The notes: generated by a model from the letters alone, not told the origin. Shown: positions 48,484-57,862, numbered from the stretch's first letter. The stretch is 64,000 nt of DNA from an uncultured Lachnospiraceae bacterium (GCA_934320895.1 CAKRFY010000011.1:20308-84307), one strand, 5' to 3'. Numbers and translations: made by a program.

Positions 48484-48518
48484 TTTAACAAAACGGGCAT
48501 CTTTTACAGATGCCCGTT
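48484..48518 (-). terminator. Terminator after the AbrB-type regulator
   Basis: AACGGGCATC (48492-48501) and GATGCCCGTT (48509-48518) form a 10-bp stem; on the minus strand it is followed by TTGTTAAAAG, a modest T-tract. Confidence 0.75.
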
Positions 48519-48526
48519 AAATATAT

Positions 48527-48790
48527 TTAATTTGACAGTGCAAGACCTGCCAGATTAGCCATTTCAATAATTGATTTTTTTGAAACTTTTTTTCCACAAT
48601 ATTCAATAAGGTCATCTTTAGAACCATTAAAAATATCAACTGGTTCGTATTTAGTGAGGATTATCTTGTCATCCTGTACTGATATCTCAAGAGAATCTCT
48701 TTCTGCAATATTTAAAGTTCGGCGAAGTTCGATAGGCAGTGTGATCCTGCCAAGTTCATCTAATTTTCTTACTATACCTGTTTCCTTCAT
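48527..48790 (-). CDS. AbrB/SpoVT-family transcriptional regulator
   Basis: 87 residues. The swapped-hairpin DNA-binding motif GIVRKLDELGRITLPIELRR is at residues 5-24, followed by a short C-terminal tail with a predicted helix. It controls transition-state or sporulation genes in relatives; the target is unknown here. GAAAGGAG precedes the ATG. The upstream region holds an inverted repeat and a pair of direct repeats that could be its own operator. Confidence 0.87.
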   Translation of the reverse strand: MKETGIVRKLDELGRITLPIELRRTLNIAERDSLEISVQDDKIILTKYEPVDIFNGSKDDLIEYCGKKVSKKSIIEMANLAGLALSN

Positions 48791-48887
48791 GTTGCTCTCT
48801 CCTTTCTAGTCCGGTGCCACCTTGAAATAGTAATAACTTCAAAAATTCAGGCGGCTTTAATTATGTCTGTAAGCAATATTTTGTGGT

Positions 48888-48935
48888 AAAATACAGTTTG
48901 TTAATATACAGCAATTCAATTTAAAACTGTATTTT
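48888..48935. promoter_or_regulatory. 12-bp inverted repeat upstream of abrB
   Basis: AAAATACAGTTT (48888-48899) and AAACTGTATTTT (48924-48935) are perfect inverted repeats 24 bp apart, about 100 bp upstream of the AbrB-type gene. Possibly an operator or a bidirectional hairpin. Confidence 0.4.
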
Positions 48936-48969
48936 ATATTGATTTTGAATATAGCACAAATTACAAAAA

Positions 48970-49002
48970 TTGGCAATGATCTAAAAATATTTTGGCAATG
49001 AT
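48970..49002. promoter_or_regulatory. Two direct repeats TTGGCAATGAT spaced one 22-bp period
   Basis: Exact 11-bp copies at 48970-48980 and 48992-49002, start-to-start 22 bp, about two helical turns. They lie in the 366-bp gap between the divergent AbrB-type and 79-residue genes, in which I see no gene. A same-face dimer binding site is plausible. Confidence 0.4.
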
Positions 49003-49156
49003 TTTTTTAAGTAATAAGCCAGTTATAACTTGATTTTACAAATATAATATACTAAAATATCTGTAAAGGAATTATTGGCGAAAATTTAACAGATCTGAAT
49101 TTTTGTGCTGCCTGGCAGATCTGGATGGACAAGGCAGTGCAGGAAAGAGGCGAATG

Positions 49157-49396
49157 ATGAAAATTACAAATATTTCAGATATCAACGAATTTTTCAAAGT
49201 AGTTGATAAATGTAAAGGACGTGTAGAGCTTACATCATCAGAGGGAGACAGAATCAATCTTAAAAGTAAACTTACACAGTTTGTAGCAATGGCACAGCTT
49301 ATGAATACAACATATGTGAAAGAGCTTGAGATAGTAGCATCAGAACCTGAAGATGCAAGCAGAATTCTTGATTATATGATGAGTGGAAAAGTCTGA
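49157..49396 (+). CDS. Conserved small protein of unknown function
   Basis: 79 residues beginning MKITNISDINEFF, with K-C-K-G-R-V-E-L and EGDRINLKSKL segments. I recall similar short proteins from other Clostridia carrying misleading names, but I do not recognise a functional domain. No signal peptide or membrane segment is seen, and the composition suggests a small soluble alpha/beta protein. AGAGG lies 6 nt before the chosen ATG; an adjacent ATG at 49154 is possible. It is followed by a copy of the dispersed repeat and a terminator. Confidence 0.7.
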   Translation: MKITNISDINEFFKVVDKCKGRVELTSSEGDRINLKSKLTQFVAMAQLMNTTYVKELEIVASEPEDASRILDYMMSGKV

Positions 49397-49413
49397 TAGA
49401 TCTGCACATCTAT

Positions 49414-49465
49414 TTAATACTATCAAGGAAGTCGCAGAGCGGATTGCGAATATCCGCTTGACTCG
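49414..49465 (+). repeat. Solo copy of the dispersed ~50-bp repeat
   Basis: TTAATACTATCAAGGAAG, then GCAGAGCGGATTGCGAATATCCGC (a self-complementary core, GCGGAT...ATCCGC), matches both arms of the element at 5101-5392. It lies right after the 79-residue gene and before a terminator. Confidence 0.6.
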
Positions 49466-49476
49466 AACAAAAAAGT

Positions 49477-49537
49477 AAAACAGAGAGTATGATAAGAGGG
49501 AGTGATCACCTGTTAAACCATACTCTCTGTTTTGATT
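49477..49537. terminator. Terminator between convergent genes
   Basis: AAAACAGAGAGTATG (49477-49491) and CATACTCTCTGTTTT (49519-49533) are perfect 15-bp inverted repeats with A/T-rich flanks, serving the small gene and the minus-strand hydrolase. Confidence 0.85.
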
Positions 49538-49547
49538 TTATAAAAGA

Positions 49548-50738
49548 TTAAAGTGCCGAATAAACTATATCGCGTATGATCTGTACGTCTCTGTAACCAT
49601 TGCCACCACATTTTTGGATTACATATATGATAGCAAGATTTTCAACAGGGTCCATTGCAACATAGCTTCCAAGCCATCCATCCCATCCAAATTCACCTTC
49701 TGAGCCAAGGCTCTGGCTTGCAGGAACATCGATCATAACACGCATAAGATTTCCATATCCATATCCTTTGAGAGAATCCCAGTCATACATTTTAAGCTGC
49801 TTTGGTGTGAGATTATTTTTTGTCATGATCTCGACTGTTTTTCTGCCAAGTATGCGTACATTTCCAAGAGTACCTTTATTTAACATCATATTTACAAATT
49901 TTGAATAGTCGTCAATCGTTGAGACGAGCCCGGCACCACCTGATTCGAAGAGAGGTTGTTTTTTGTGCATATATGTAAGTCCGAGATGCTGCCATGTGCA
50001 TGGTTCCATTGTCTGGGTCTCAGGCATGTATTGATAGTTCTGCATAAAACGGTTTAATTTTTCTTTAGAAACATAAAAATCAGTATCGATCATTCCAAGT
50101 GGTTCAAATATTGTTTCTTTGAGATAATCACTGTATTTTTTGCCTGTGACAACTTCGATGACAGCACCTAAAACATCGGCACAAAAACTGTATCTCCATC
50201 CATCGCCAGGATGAAATTCAAGTGGCTGTTTGCCGATCAGTACAGCGAGATCGTATGTTGATGTAGGTTTTCCAGCCTCAACATCAGCATAATATTTATC
50301 TATCATATTCTGCATCTCTTTTCCGGCAGGAAAAGATGCATCAGGGTATGTAAGACCAGCTGTCATGTTGAGAAGATCCTGTATGACAACCTCTCTTTTG
50401 GCAGGAACATAGCCTTTTTCAGTAAGTACTGTCTGGTTTTTGAAACTTGGTATAAAATTGCTTACCGGGTCAGAAAGAGCTAATATGCCTTTTTCTACAA
50501 GTGTCATCACAGCAACAGAAGTTATAGGTTTTGTCATAGAATAACATCTGAAAATTGACTTTTTTTCCATGGGGATATGTTTTTCTTTATCAGCTTCGCC
50601 ATATTCATTTCTATATACTTCTTTACCATCTTTTATAATGCAGATCGCTGCACCTACATTGCAGTCTGGATCTTTTGAGTTTCCTATAAGTGTTGATGAG
50701 ATTGCCTTATCAAGTCTTTTTAATATATTTGTATTCAT
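49548..50738 (-). CDS. Serine hydrolase of the class C beta-lactamase/esterase family
   Basis: 396 residues. The Ser-x-x-Lys motif is SMTKP (in FRCYSMTKPITSV), with a later Tyr in WRYSFCADVLGAV. The GGNG-type motif near the C-terminus resembles the third family box. Members act as esterases, D,D-peptidases or beta-lactamases. No signal peptide is visible from the chosen ATG (CGAGGCAG just upstream), so it is probably a cytoplasmic esterase. An upstream in-frame start at 50804 would add a poor hydrophobic segment. Confidence 0.82.
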   Translation of the reverse strand: MNTNILKRLDKAISSTLIGNSKDPDCNVGAAICIIKDGKEVYRNEYGEADKEKHIPMEKKSIFRCYSMTKPITSVAVMTLVEKGILALSDPVSNFIPSFKNQTVLTEKGYVPAKREVVIQDLLNMTAGLTYPDASFPAGKEMQNMIDKYYADVEAGKPTSTYDLAVLIGKQPLEFHPGDGWRYSFCADVLGAVIEVVTGKKYSDYLKETIFEPLGMIDTDFYVSKEKLNRFMQNYQYMPETQTMEPCTWQHLGLTYMHKKQPLFESGGAGLVSTIDDYSKFVNMMLNKGTLGNVRILGRKTVEIMTKNNLTPKQLKMYDWDSLKGYGYGNLMRVMIDVPASQSLGSEGEFGWDGWLGSYVAMDPVENLAIIYVIQKCGGNGYRDVQIIRDIVYSAL

Positions 50739-50904
50739 ATTCTGCCTCGATTCTTGTTTTATTATGTATAGCTTAACACAGCTGGATGGAAAAAAATACT
50801 GCATTTTTGGTAGCTTAATAGTAGTATAAGTTAGATAAAAAAATGCATACTACATATAAACAGTTGTAAGCATTGTTTTTTTGCTGATTACAAAGGAGGC
50901 TCAT

Positions 50905-51336
50905 ATGATGGGGACAGGTATGAATCATTTTCAGGTGTATCTGATAATGTTTTTAACGGGTGGTTTTCTTTATTGTGGAATTGAAATTCTATATCGTGGA
51001 TATTCTCATATTTCAATGCTGCTTGCAGGCGGATTATGTTTTGTGCTGGTAGGGGCTGTTGAAAGTATATTAGGAGATGGGGCATCACTTATAGGACAGA
51101 TGATAATATGTGGACTAATGATAACAGGTGTCGAGTTTATCGTTGGGATGATAGTAAACAGGCAGATGCATCTTAATGTGTGGGACTATTCGGGGCAGCA
51201 GTATAACTTTAAGGGGCAGATATGTCTTTTATACACAAATTTATGGATCTTATTGTCTTGTCCCGTAATAGTATTGCATGATTACATGGAATATATACTC
51301 ATGGGAAGCCAGTTACCGAATTATAAAATATGGTGA
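50905..51336 (+). CDS. Small membrane protein of the putative ABC transporter permease CmpB-like family
   Basis: 143 residues from the ATG after AAGGAGG (5 nt). Four hydrophobic helices, with GIEILYRGYSHISM, VGAVESILGDG, LMITGVEFIVGM and VWDYSGQQYNFKGQICL resembling PF06541 members. Function is not established. Two consecutive TGA stops end it, and the same frame stays open after them (see the next entry). Confidence 0.72.
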   Translation: MMGTGMNHFQVYLIMFLTGGFLYCGIEILYRGYSHISMLLAGGLCFVLVGAVESILGDGASLIGQMIICGLMITGVEFIVGMIVNRQMHLNVWDYSGQQYNFKGQICLLYTNLWILLSCPVIVLHDYMEYILMGSQLPNYKIW

Positions 51337-51339
51337 TGA

Positions 51340-51507
51340 TATTATGAGAAGGATACAGATTATTATAAACAGTTATGTGAAATGTTTCCGGTAATTGCAA
51401 TCTCAGGAGCACTTGCCGTAAATGATACAAAGAGGGGGAAAATTCTTGATGACAGGCTTGGTGATAGTATAGTTTTCTTGATGAGGGGGCCTTTTAGTAC
51501 AAAATAA
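51340..51507 (+). other. Coding-like 55-codon stretch without a good start
   Basis: Reading on in the frame of the preceding gene, after two TGA codons, 55 codons are open to the TAA at 51505-51507 and read like protein (for example CEMFPVIAISGALAVNDT, then KRGKILDDRLGDSIVF). No ribosome site precedes a suitable start. It may be the tail of a lost gene; I do not recognise the family. The rest of the 412-bp gap is AT-rich noncoding sequence and the GH3 leader. Confidence 0.35.
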
Positions 51508-51680
51508 AAGTTATATATGTAAATAGACAGATAGAGATATGAATATATAAAAAATAATAAAATTATGGTTTTATTTTTGGGGTATATATATTAGAATCAA
51601 TATGATTTGTCTGAAAGCTTTTTAAGACTACGAAGGATTGTGTGAAAGATTCATATATGTAAGATTTTTTACACTCAGGA

Positions 51681-51707
51681 TTTGTGTCTGCGCACACTTG
51701 ACACAAA
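51681..51707. promoter_or_regulatory. Inverted repeat in the GH3 gene leader
   Basis: TTTGTGTC (51681-51688) and GACACAAA (51700-51707) are perfect inverted arms 11 bp apart, overlapping a TTGACA hexamer (51698-51703). It lies 40-70 bp upstream of the GH3 start, where an operator would be expected. Confidence 0.45.
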
Positions 51708-51748
51708 CTTGCTATGCATAAAAAACGTGTGCAGAAATGAGGATTTTT

Positions 51749-54520
51749 ATGTTTGAGTTAAACGAGAGAAATTATGCTAAAGCAGCTAGACAGGCTGTTG
51801 CTGAGGGATGTGTACTGCTTAAAAATGATCGAGGTGTTCTGCCTCTTAAAAAAGGAACGAAAGCAGCAGTTTTTGGAATAGGAGCTTTCTACTATTATAA
51901 GGGTGGACTTGGTTCTGGCGGTCTTGTGAATACAAAATATGTTGTAAGTATTCTTGACGCATTGAGAAAAAGTGAAGATATTAATGTCGATGAGTATATT
52001 TGTGAGGAATATGAGAAATGGATAAAGGAAAATCCTTTTGACGAGGGTAATGGCTGGGGAAGTGTTCCATGGTCACAAAAAGAAATGCCTTTATCAAAGG
52101 AATTTATCTGTGAAACGGAGAAAAGAAATGATACTGCCATTGTCATTATTGGAAGAACAGCTGGTGAGGATCAGGATAATAAGGCTGATGAGGGCAGTTA
52201 TTATCTGACACAGACGGAGAGAGAGCTTATCAAAAATGTTACGGAGACATTTGAAAAAAGCATTGTTCTTTTAAATGTTGGAAATATAATTGATATGAAA
52301 TGGGTAGATGATTATAAACCTTCTGCTGTTATGTATGTATGGCAGGGTGGTCAGGAAGGCGGAAATGGTGTTCTTGATGTGCTTAATGGAGCTGTAAGTC
52401 CTAGTGGAAAACTTACAGACACGATCGCCTATAATATAGAAGATTATCCGTCAGCACCTTATTTTGGGGATGCCGACAAGAATTATTATGTGGAAGATAT
52501 ATATGTAGGTTACAAATATTTCCAGACTACTGCCAGAGATAGGGTTATGTATCCTTTTGGTTTTGGTATGTCATACACAGACTTTGCTATAACTGGAAGT
52601 GTAAAAAATGTTGATGATACATGTGTGGTTGTTGATACAAGTGTAAAAAATATAGGTGATTGTTCAGGAAAAGAGGTTGTTCAGGTTTATGTTGAAGCCC
52701 CTCAGGCAAAACTTGGAAAGCCTGTTCGCACTTTTGTGGGATATGCAAAGACAAAAGAGCTGGCAGTTTCAGAAAGCCAGAAACTTGCTATCACATGCCC
52801 TAAATCGTATTTTGCATCATATGATGATTCAGGTGTGACAGGCCATAAGTCTGCATTTGTTCTTGAAGAGGGAGAGTATAAAGTATATGTGGGAAACAGT
52901 GTAGATGCAGCTGAATTTGCAGGAAGTTTTTCCCAGAAATTTCAGGTAATAGAACAGCTTGAGGAAGCACTTGCACCAGTAGAGGAATTTGAGAGGATGC
53001 ATCCTGTAGCAGAGGATTGTGAAAAGCATCAGAAAGATTTTTGTACATTTAAGATGGGATTTGAGAAAGTTCCACTTAGAACAATAAAACTTTCGGACAG
53101 AATTGAAAGTGAGATGCCACAGGATATTGCATTTACAGGTGATGAGGGATATACACTTAAGGATGTAGCAGAGGATAAAATTGATATTGATACATTTATA
53201 GGTCAGCTTTCAGATGAAGACCTTATGTGTCTTATGAGGGGTGAGGGCATGTGCAGTATGAAAGTGACTCCTGGAACTGCTGCTGCCTTTGGTGGTCTTA
53301 CACCTTCACTTGACAGATTCGGGATTCCTGTACTTTGTTGTGCTGATGGGCCTTCAGGAATCAGAATGGATTGTGGAACTAAGGCTTTTTTACTTCCTAT
53401 AGGAACTTTGCTTGGCGCAACATTTAATAATGAGCTTATTGAGGAACTTTTTGAGTACTTTGGTGCAGAGATGAAGTATAATCGTATTGATACTATTTTG
53501 GGACCGGGCATGAATATACATAGACATCCTTTAAATGGAAGAAATTATGAGTATATTTCAGAGGATACGATCCTTACCGGAAAAATATGTGCCGCTGAGC
53601 TTAAGGGACTTCACAGAGCAGGTGTGGAGGGAACGATAAAACATTTTTGTGCAAATAACCAGGAGTTTAGACGTGCAGATGCAATGGGAGTTATCTCAGA
53701 GAGAGCACTTAGGGAAATCTATCTTAAGTGTTTTGAGATTGCCATAAAAGAGACAGGCTGCAGTTCTGTAATGACTACATATGGACCATTTAATGGACTT
53801 TGGACATCGGGAAATTATGATCTTTGTACAACAGTGCTTAGAAAAGAATGGGGATTTGATGGCATTGTTATGACTGACTGGTGGGCTGTTGCAAACTGGG
53901 AAGGAGAAAAGCAGGATAGAAAGAACAGAGCAGCGATGGTTCAGGCTCAGAATGATATATTTATGGTATGCCCTGACACAGAAAATGAAAATTTCATTGA
54001 TAATATAAAAGCACAGTACACGATAGGAAAGATAACAAGGGGACAGCTTCAGAGAAATGCGAAGAACATACTTAAATTTGCACTTAACAGCTTTGCAATG
54101 CAGATAAAACTTGGAAAAGTCGATATGGAAGAATATGCACCTGAATGGGATACAAGCTACAGACCAGAGGGAGAACTTGAGGCAGTTATAGCAAACGATG
54201 GAGCCTTTGTTGTATCAGATAAATTAGCACTAAAAATACTTGAGGATGATGGAATGTATTTTAATGCAGTGGATGCAGAAAAAGGAAATTACAGTGTGAC
54301 GATAAACATCACATCACAGCACAATGAGTATACACAGATACCTATATCAGTGTTTGTTGATAATGATTATCGTGGAACGATTTCATTCCAGGGTACAAAT
54401 GGAAAAGAAGATGAGAAAGCTATGCCTATTGGAAAGCTTGAAGCCGGTCAGCATTATATAAGGGTGGCTTACAGACCGCATGGCATAACAATGAACAGGT
54501 TTGTCATTGACAGAAAATAG
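51749..54520 (+). CDS. Beta-glucosidase-type GH3 enzyme with permuted domain order
   Basis: 923 residues. The domain that normally comes second (GH3_C-like) comes first (QAVAEGCVLLKNDRGVLPL, residues ~5-290), followed by an Ig/fibronectin-like domain (~300-410) and then the TIM-barrel (GH3_N-like, ~470-800) with the nucleophile Asp at residue 710 in GIVMTDWWA and PSLDRFGIPVLCCADGPSG before it. This order is known from rumen Clostridia such as Ruminococcus and Butyrivibrio beta-glucosidases. No signal peptide, so it probably acts on imported oligosaccharides in the cytoplasm. The start ATG follows GAGGAT by 5 nt; a preceding ATG at 51737 overlaps this site. A strong terminator follows. Confidence 0.88.
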   Translation: MFELNERNYAKAARQAVAEGCVLLKNDRGVLPLKKGTKAAVFGIGAFYYYKGGLGSGGLVNTKYVVSILDALRKSEDINVDEYICEEYEKWIKENPFDEGNGWGSVPWSQKEMPLSKEFICETEKRNDTAIVIIGRTAGEDQDNKADEGSYYLTQTERELIKNVTETFEKSIVLLNVGNIIDMKWVDDYKPSAVMYVWQGGQEGGNGVLDVLNGAVSPSGKLTDTIAYNIEDYPSAPYFGDADKNYYVEDIYVGYKYFQTTARDRVMYPFGFGMSYTDFAITGSVKNVDDTCVVVDTSVKNIGDCSGKEVVQVYVEAPQAKLGKPVRTFVGYAKTKELAVSESQKLAITCPKSYFASYDDSGVTGHKSAFVLEEGEYKVYVGNSVDAAEFAGSFSQKFQVIEQLEEALAPVEEFERMHPVAEDCEKHQKDFCTFKMGFEKVPLRTIKLSDRIESEMPQDIAFTGDEGYTLKDVAEDKIDIDTFIGQLSDEDLMCLMRGEGMCSMKVTPGTAAAFGGLTPSLDRFGIPVLCCADGPSGIRMDCGTKAFLLPIGTLLGATFNNELIEELFEYFGAEMKYNRIDTILGPGMNIHRHPLNGRNYEYISEDTILTGKICAAELKGLHRAGVEGTIKHFCANNQEFRRADAMGVISERALREIYLKCFEIAIKETGCSSVMTTYGPFNGLWTSGNYDLCTTVLRKEWGFDGIVMTDWWAVANWEGEKQDRKNRAAMVQAQNDIFMVCPDTENENFIDNIKAQYTIGKITRGQLQRNAKNILKFALNSFAMQIKLGKVDMEEYAPEWDTSYRPEGELEAVIANDGAFVVSDKLALKILEDDGMYFNAVDAEKGNYSVTINITSQHNEYTQIPISVFVDNDYRGTISFQGTNGKEDEKAMPIGKLEAGQHYIRVAYRPHGITMNRFVIDRK

Positions 54521-54542
54521 AATTGATTTATTATTTATAAAG

Positions 54543-54586
54543 AATAGAAAAACACGACAGTCAGTTTTTTGCCGTGTTTTTCTATT
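54543..54586. terminator. Terminator after the GH3 gene
   Basis: AATAGAAAAACACG (54543-54556) and CGTGTTTTTCTATT (54573-54586) are perfect 14-bp inverted repeats, symmetric enough to serve both strands. Confidence 0.85.
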
Positions 54587-54613
54587 ATATTGAGTGATCC
54601 ATATTAGTGTAGT

Positions 54614-54790
54614 TTATATCAGGATGATAATCTGTAAATGTTGTCCATCACTGCTTTTGGCATGAATAGTGCCACCATGTAGTGAGATTATGCTTTTTGC
54701 AATTGACAGACCTATTCCGGAGCCTCCAGTTGATGAGTTTCTTGAGGCATCAGTTCTATAAAATCTGTCAAAGAGCATAGCATCCTCCAT
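54614..54790 (-). pseudogene. C-terminal remnant of a sensor histidine kinase
   Basis: The minus strand reads [18 protein letters not shown] followed by [20 protein letters not shown] and a short tail to a TAA. This is the G2 box and end of a HATPase domain, about 58 codons at most. It is closely like the corresponding end of the kinase at 38894-40459. The dimerisation, N and G1 parts are missing; the secreted protein gene begins 18 bp away. A deletion probably removed the rest. Confidence 0.72.
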
Positions 54791-54807
54791 TCTTATTTTA
54801 CCCTTAA

Positions 54808-55704
54808 TTATTTAAGTTTTTTAACTGGACTCCATTTACTGTAGTATTTTTTCTTATTTATTGTTTTGTAAGTTCTTACCTTAATATAATATACATTCTT
54901 TTTGCTTAAATTGGAAATAGTAATTTTATTTTTGGTGCTGTTTATCGTCTTTGTGCTCTTTTTATTGAAAGATTTTGAAGTTGAATAGTTTATCTGGTAG
55001 CCTGCGATATCATTTACACTCTTTACTTTTACAACAGCTTTTGTCTGTCTGGAAGTTCTTTTTGCACTTAATACTTTCGAAGCTCTAACTGTAACCTTTG
55101 AGTCAGAAGGTGTGGCAGCTGAAGAAGGTGTTTCAGTGGCAGAAGGTACAGCAGTTGAGAAAGGTGTCTCTGTAGTAGATCTGCTGTTATCTGAAGAACT
55201 GTTGTCAGAGTATTTTGCTACTTTGTAATCAGACCAGCTTGTTGTTTTTGAAGCACTTGAAAGATCTGCGCTGTCGCTATATTCAGATACAGTTACTGTA
55301 ATTGAAGATGAAGTTCTTGATATTGTGGAATTATCAATGTTAACAGTTGCATTATTTGAAATATTTACGGCATTTTCGTCTTTTCCGGTTGAGTCTATAG
55401 TTTCACCTGAGATAGTGGTATCGGATGTGACAGACTTTACGGAATCATAACTTGTAACACCGCTTGATGAACCGCCCGGAGTACCACCAGGTGCAGAGCC
55501 GCCAGGACCTCCACTAGTATCTCCATCAGGCTTTGCCGGGGGAGTGCCTTCTGGCTTGCCACTTGGCGGAGTCATATTGTTGTTTGAATTATTTACTGTT
55601 TCAGCATTTGCGTTCTTAATATTTTGTTCAGGGATAAGCTGTGTAGCACCTATAACTAAAGCAGCCGATAATCCCATTGCTAATACACCTTTCCAATTTC
55701 TCAT
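54808..55704 (-). CDS. Secreted Ser/Thr/Gly-Pro-rich protein, probably a shortened surface protein
   Basis: 298 residues. Signal peptide ([20 protein letters not shown]), a Pro/Gly-rich stretch (~45-80), a short piece typical of parallel beta-helix/carbohydrate-binding proteins ([19 protein letters not shown]), a Ser/Thr linker and a C-terminal fibronectin-III-like domain (~200-298, [18 protein letters not shown] and the YYIKVRTYK stretch). The beta-helix is much shorter than usual and breaks off abruptly, as if internally deleted. The ATG at 55704 has GAAAGG 11 nt upstream; a GTG at 55713 is an alternative. It may be a surface adhesin or binding protein. Next to the kinase remnant. Confidence 0.65.
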   Translation of the reverse strand: MRNWKGVLAMGLSAALVIGATQLIPEQNIKNANAETVNNSNNNMTPPSGKPEGTPPAKPDGDTSGGPGGSAPGGTPGGSSSGVTSYDSVKSVTSDTTISGETIDSTGKDENAVNISNNATVNIDNSTISRTSSSITVTVSEYSDSADLSSASKTTSWSDYKVAKYSDNSSSDNSRSTTETPFSTAVPSATETPSSAATPSDSKVTVRASKVLSAKRTSRQTKAVVKVKSVNDIAGYQINYSTSKSFNKKSTKTINSTKNKITISNLSKKNVYYIKVRTYKTINKKKYYSKWSPVKKLK

Positions 55705-55809
55705 AAAAATCACAACCTTTCATATTTTTTAAGTAAGTTTTTGTTGATGGATATATAATAAAACACTAACTTAAAATGAAACTAAAAAATATAAAATTGT
55801 TAAAAGTGT

Positions 55810-55838
55810 TTGTAACGTCAAATTATTTACTATATAAT
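55810..55838 (+). promoter_or_regulatory. Candidate sigma-A promoter of the chemoreceptor gene
   Basis: TTGTAA (55810-55815), 17 bp, TATAAT (55833-55838), 36 bp before the ATG. Confidence 0.55.
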
Positions 55839-55874
55839 AAAAACATGAAAATTATATAAAAGGGGGACGAATGG

Positions 55875-57791
55875 ATGAAATTAAGCACGAGAATAGGAAT
55901 TGTATTTAGTATTATGATTATTTTGTTTGCTGCTGTAATAGGAACAGAGGCGTGTCAGTATAGTTATAATTCTATGTTAGAAATTGTTGAAGAAAATTCA
56001 AAGTCGGCGGCTAGGACCACAGCAGATGACCTTGAGGCATTGTTGGATACTTACAAAAATATTGCGGCTGCGTCAGGAAAAGATAGTGTATTAGCAGGAA
56101 ATACTTCTGACAAAGTAAAGGCTGCAAAGGTTGAGCAGCTTGCACAGCAGTATGGATTTACAAGTGGAAATGTATTAAACAAAAAGGGATTAAGTTTAAA
56201 AGATGGAACAGATTTTAGTGACAGAAGTTATGTGAAAAAGGCTCTGCAGGGAGAGATAAACATTTCAGAGGTTACATTGAGTAAGTATACTGGGACTTAT
56301 GGATTGAGTATAGCAGCACCACTCATTGCCTCAAATGAGATAGTTGGAGTGGTATATTTTAGGGCAGATGTTGATTTTATGAATGATATGGTGAAACATA
56401 TATCAGTTGGTGATGGCAGTTTTGCGTATATTCTTGATGAAAATGATAATATAATCGCTCATAAAAATTCAAAGTATATTATGAATAAAGACTATAAAGT
56501 AAATATTCCTGATAAATTAAAAAGGCATAATGCGTCAAAGAGCGGTAGTCTTACATATAAGACGGGGTCTAAAAAATATATATGCGGATATTCTGAAATA
56601 AGCAATACGGATAGCTGGCGCGTTGCGATGGTATCACCGACATCAACATATGAGTCAGAGATACTTAAGTTTGTAAATAAACTTGTTGCAAGCGATATAT
56701 TTGCAGTGATTATAGCAATTATAATAGCCGTTGTAATTGCGAGAAGTATCAGTAAACCTATTATAAGAGTAAAAAATGTTCTTTTGGGAATGGCTGCCGG
56801 GGATTTGTCTCAAAAAATAGAAAGGACAGATCGAAAAGATGAACTTGGTATACTTCAAAATAGTGCGCAGTCTTTAACAGCTACATTATCACAGATACTT
56901 GGAGAAGCTGCATATACACTTGAGAGTATAGCTGCATATGATCTTACTGCAAACGATATGCTTGAATATCCGGGCAAATTTAATGAACTTGCAAGTTCGA
57001 TAAATTTTATAAAGTCTATTTTAAATAATATGATAATGAATATACAGACTTCAGCAGTGAATGTTGAAAGTGGTTCAAGACAGCTTGCGCAGGCAGCTGG
57101 AATTGTTTCGGACGGAACAGTAGAACAGGCAGCATCATTGCAAAAGCTTGTGACAGAGGTTGATAATGTTGCAGACGGCATAAATAGAAATTCGCAGAAG
57201 GTGCTTGTTGTAAATGACAGTCTTTTAAAACTTGACAATGAGATAAAAGACGGTGATGACAAAATGCAAGAATTGCTAACAGTTGTAAAAGAAGTGGAAG
57301 AGATGTCAGAAGATATAAAAAAGATTGTGAAAACTATAGACTCAATTGCATTTCAGACAAATATATTATCACTTAACGCTTCGGTCGAGGCAGCAAGAGC
57401 CGGGGATACTGGAAAGGGATTTGCTGTTGTTGCACAGGAGATAGGAACACTTGCTGCAAAGAGCAGTGAGGCATCCAAAAAGACTGCTGAACTTATAGAA
57501 AAGTGTCTTAATGGTATTTCAAGTGCAAAAGAATATGCAGTTGTCACATCTAATACATTTACAAACATTGTAATGGATTCTGAAAAGATAGCAGAGGCGT
57601 TTGAAGAAATGTCAAAAGACAATGAGATACAGGCTCAGAATGCAAATAATATTAGAGGTGAGATTAAAAATATATCAAATGTAGTTCAGTCAAATACTGC
57701 AACTGCTGAGCAGACAGCAGCGTCTACGGAAGTGTTATCTGGCCAGGCAGCATCTCTCAAAGAAATGACAGTAAGATTTAAAGTAAACTGA
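55875..57791 (+). CDS. Methyl-accepting chemotaxis protein with Cache sensor
   Basis: 638 residues. Membrane helix (~7-28), an extracellular Cache domain (~35-270; [18 protein letters not shown] is typical), a second helix (~275-298), HAMP (~300-355) and a long coiled-coil signalling domain ending in the hairpin tip [20 protein letters not shown] and [16 protein letters not shown]. It senses a small external ligand and controls CheA through the hairpin. GGGGGAC precedes the ATG. Monocistronic with its own promoter. Confidence 0.93.
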   Translation: MKLSTRIGIVFSIMIILFAAVIGTEACQYSYNSMLEIVEENSKSAARTTADDLEALLDTYKNIAAASGKDSVLAGNTSDKVKAAKVEQLAQQYGFTSGNVLNKKGLSLKDGTDFSDRSYVKKALQGEINISEVTLSKYTGTYGLSIAAPLIASNEIVGVVYFRADVDFMNDMVKHISVGDGSFAYILDENDNIIAHKNSKYIMNKDYKVNIPDKLKRHNASKSGSLTYKTGSKKYICGYSEISNTDSWRVAMVSPTSTYESEILKFVNKLVASDIFAVIIAIIIAVVIARSISKPIIRVKNVLLGMAAGDLSQKIERTDRKDELGILQNSAQSLTATLSQILGEAAYTLESIAAYDLTANDMLEYPGKFNELASSINFIKSILNNMIMNIQTSAVNVESGSRQLAQAAGIVSDGTVEQAASLQKLVTEVDNVADGINRNSQKVLVVNDSLLKLDNEIKDGDDKMQELLTVVKEVEEMSEDIKKIVKTIDSIAFQTNILSLNASVEAARAGDTGKGFAVVAQEIGTLAAKSSEASKKTAELIEKCLNGISSAKEYAVVTSNTFTNIVMDSEKIAEAFEEMSKDNEIQAQNANNIRGEIKNISNVVQSNTATAEQTAASTEVLSGQAASLKEMTVRFKVN

Positions 57792-57862
57792 TATATGGTT
57801 TGCAAATATCATAAAACATTGTTAATATAATTTAATCTATTATGTTAGACGGAGGTTTATCA

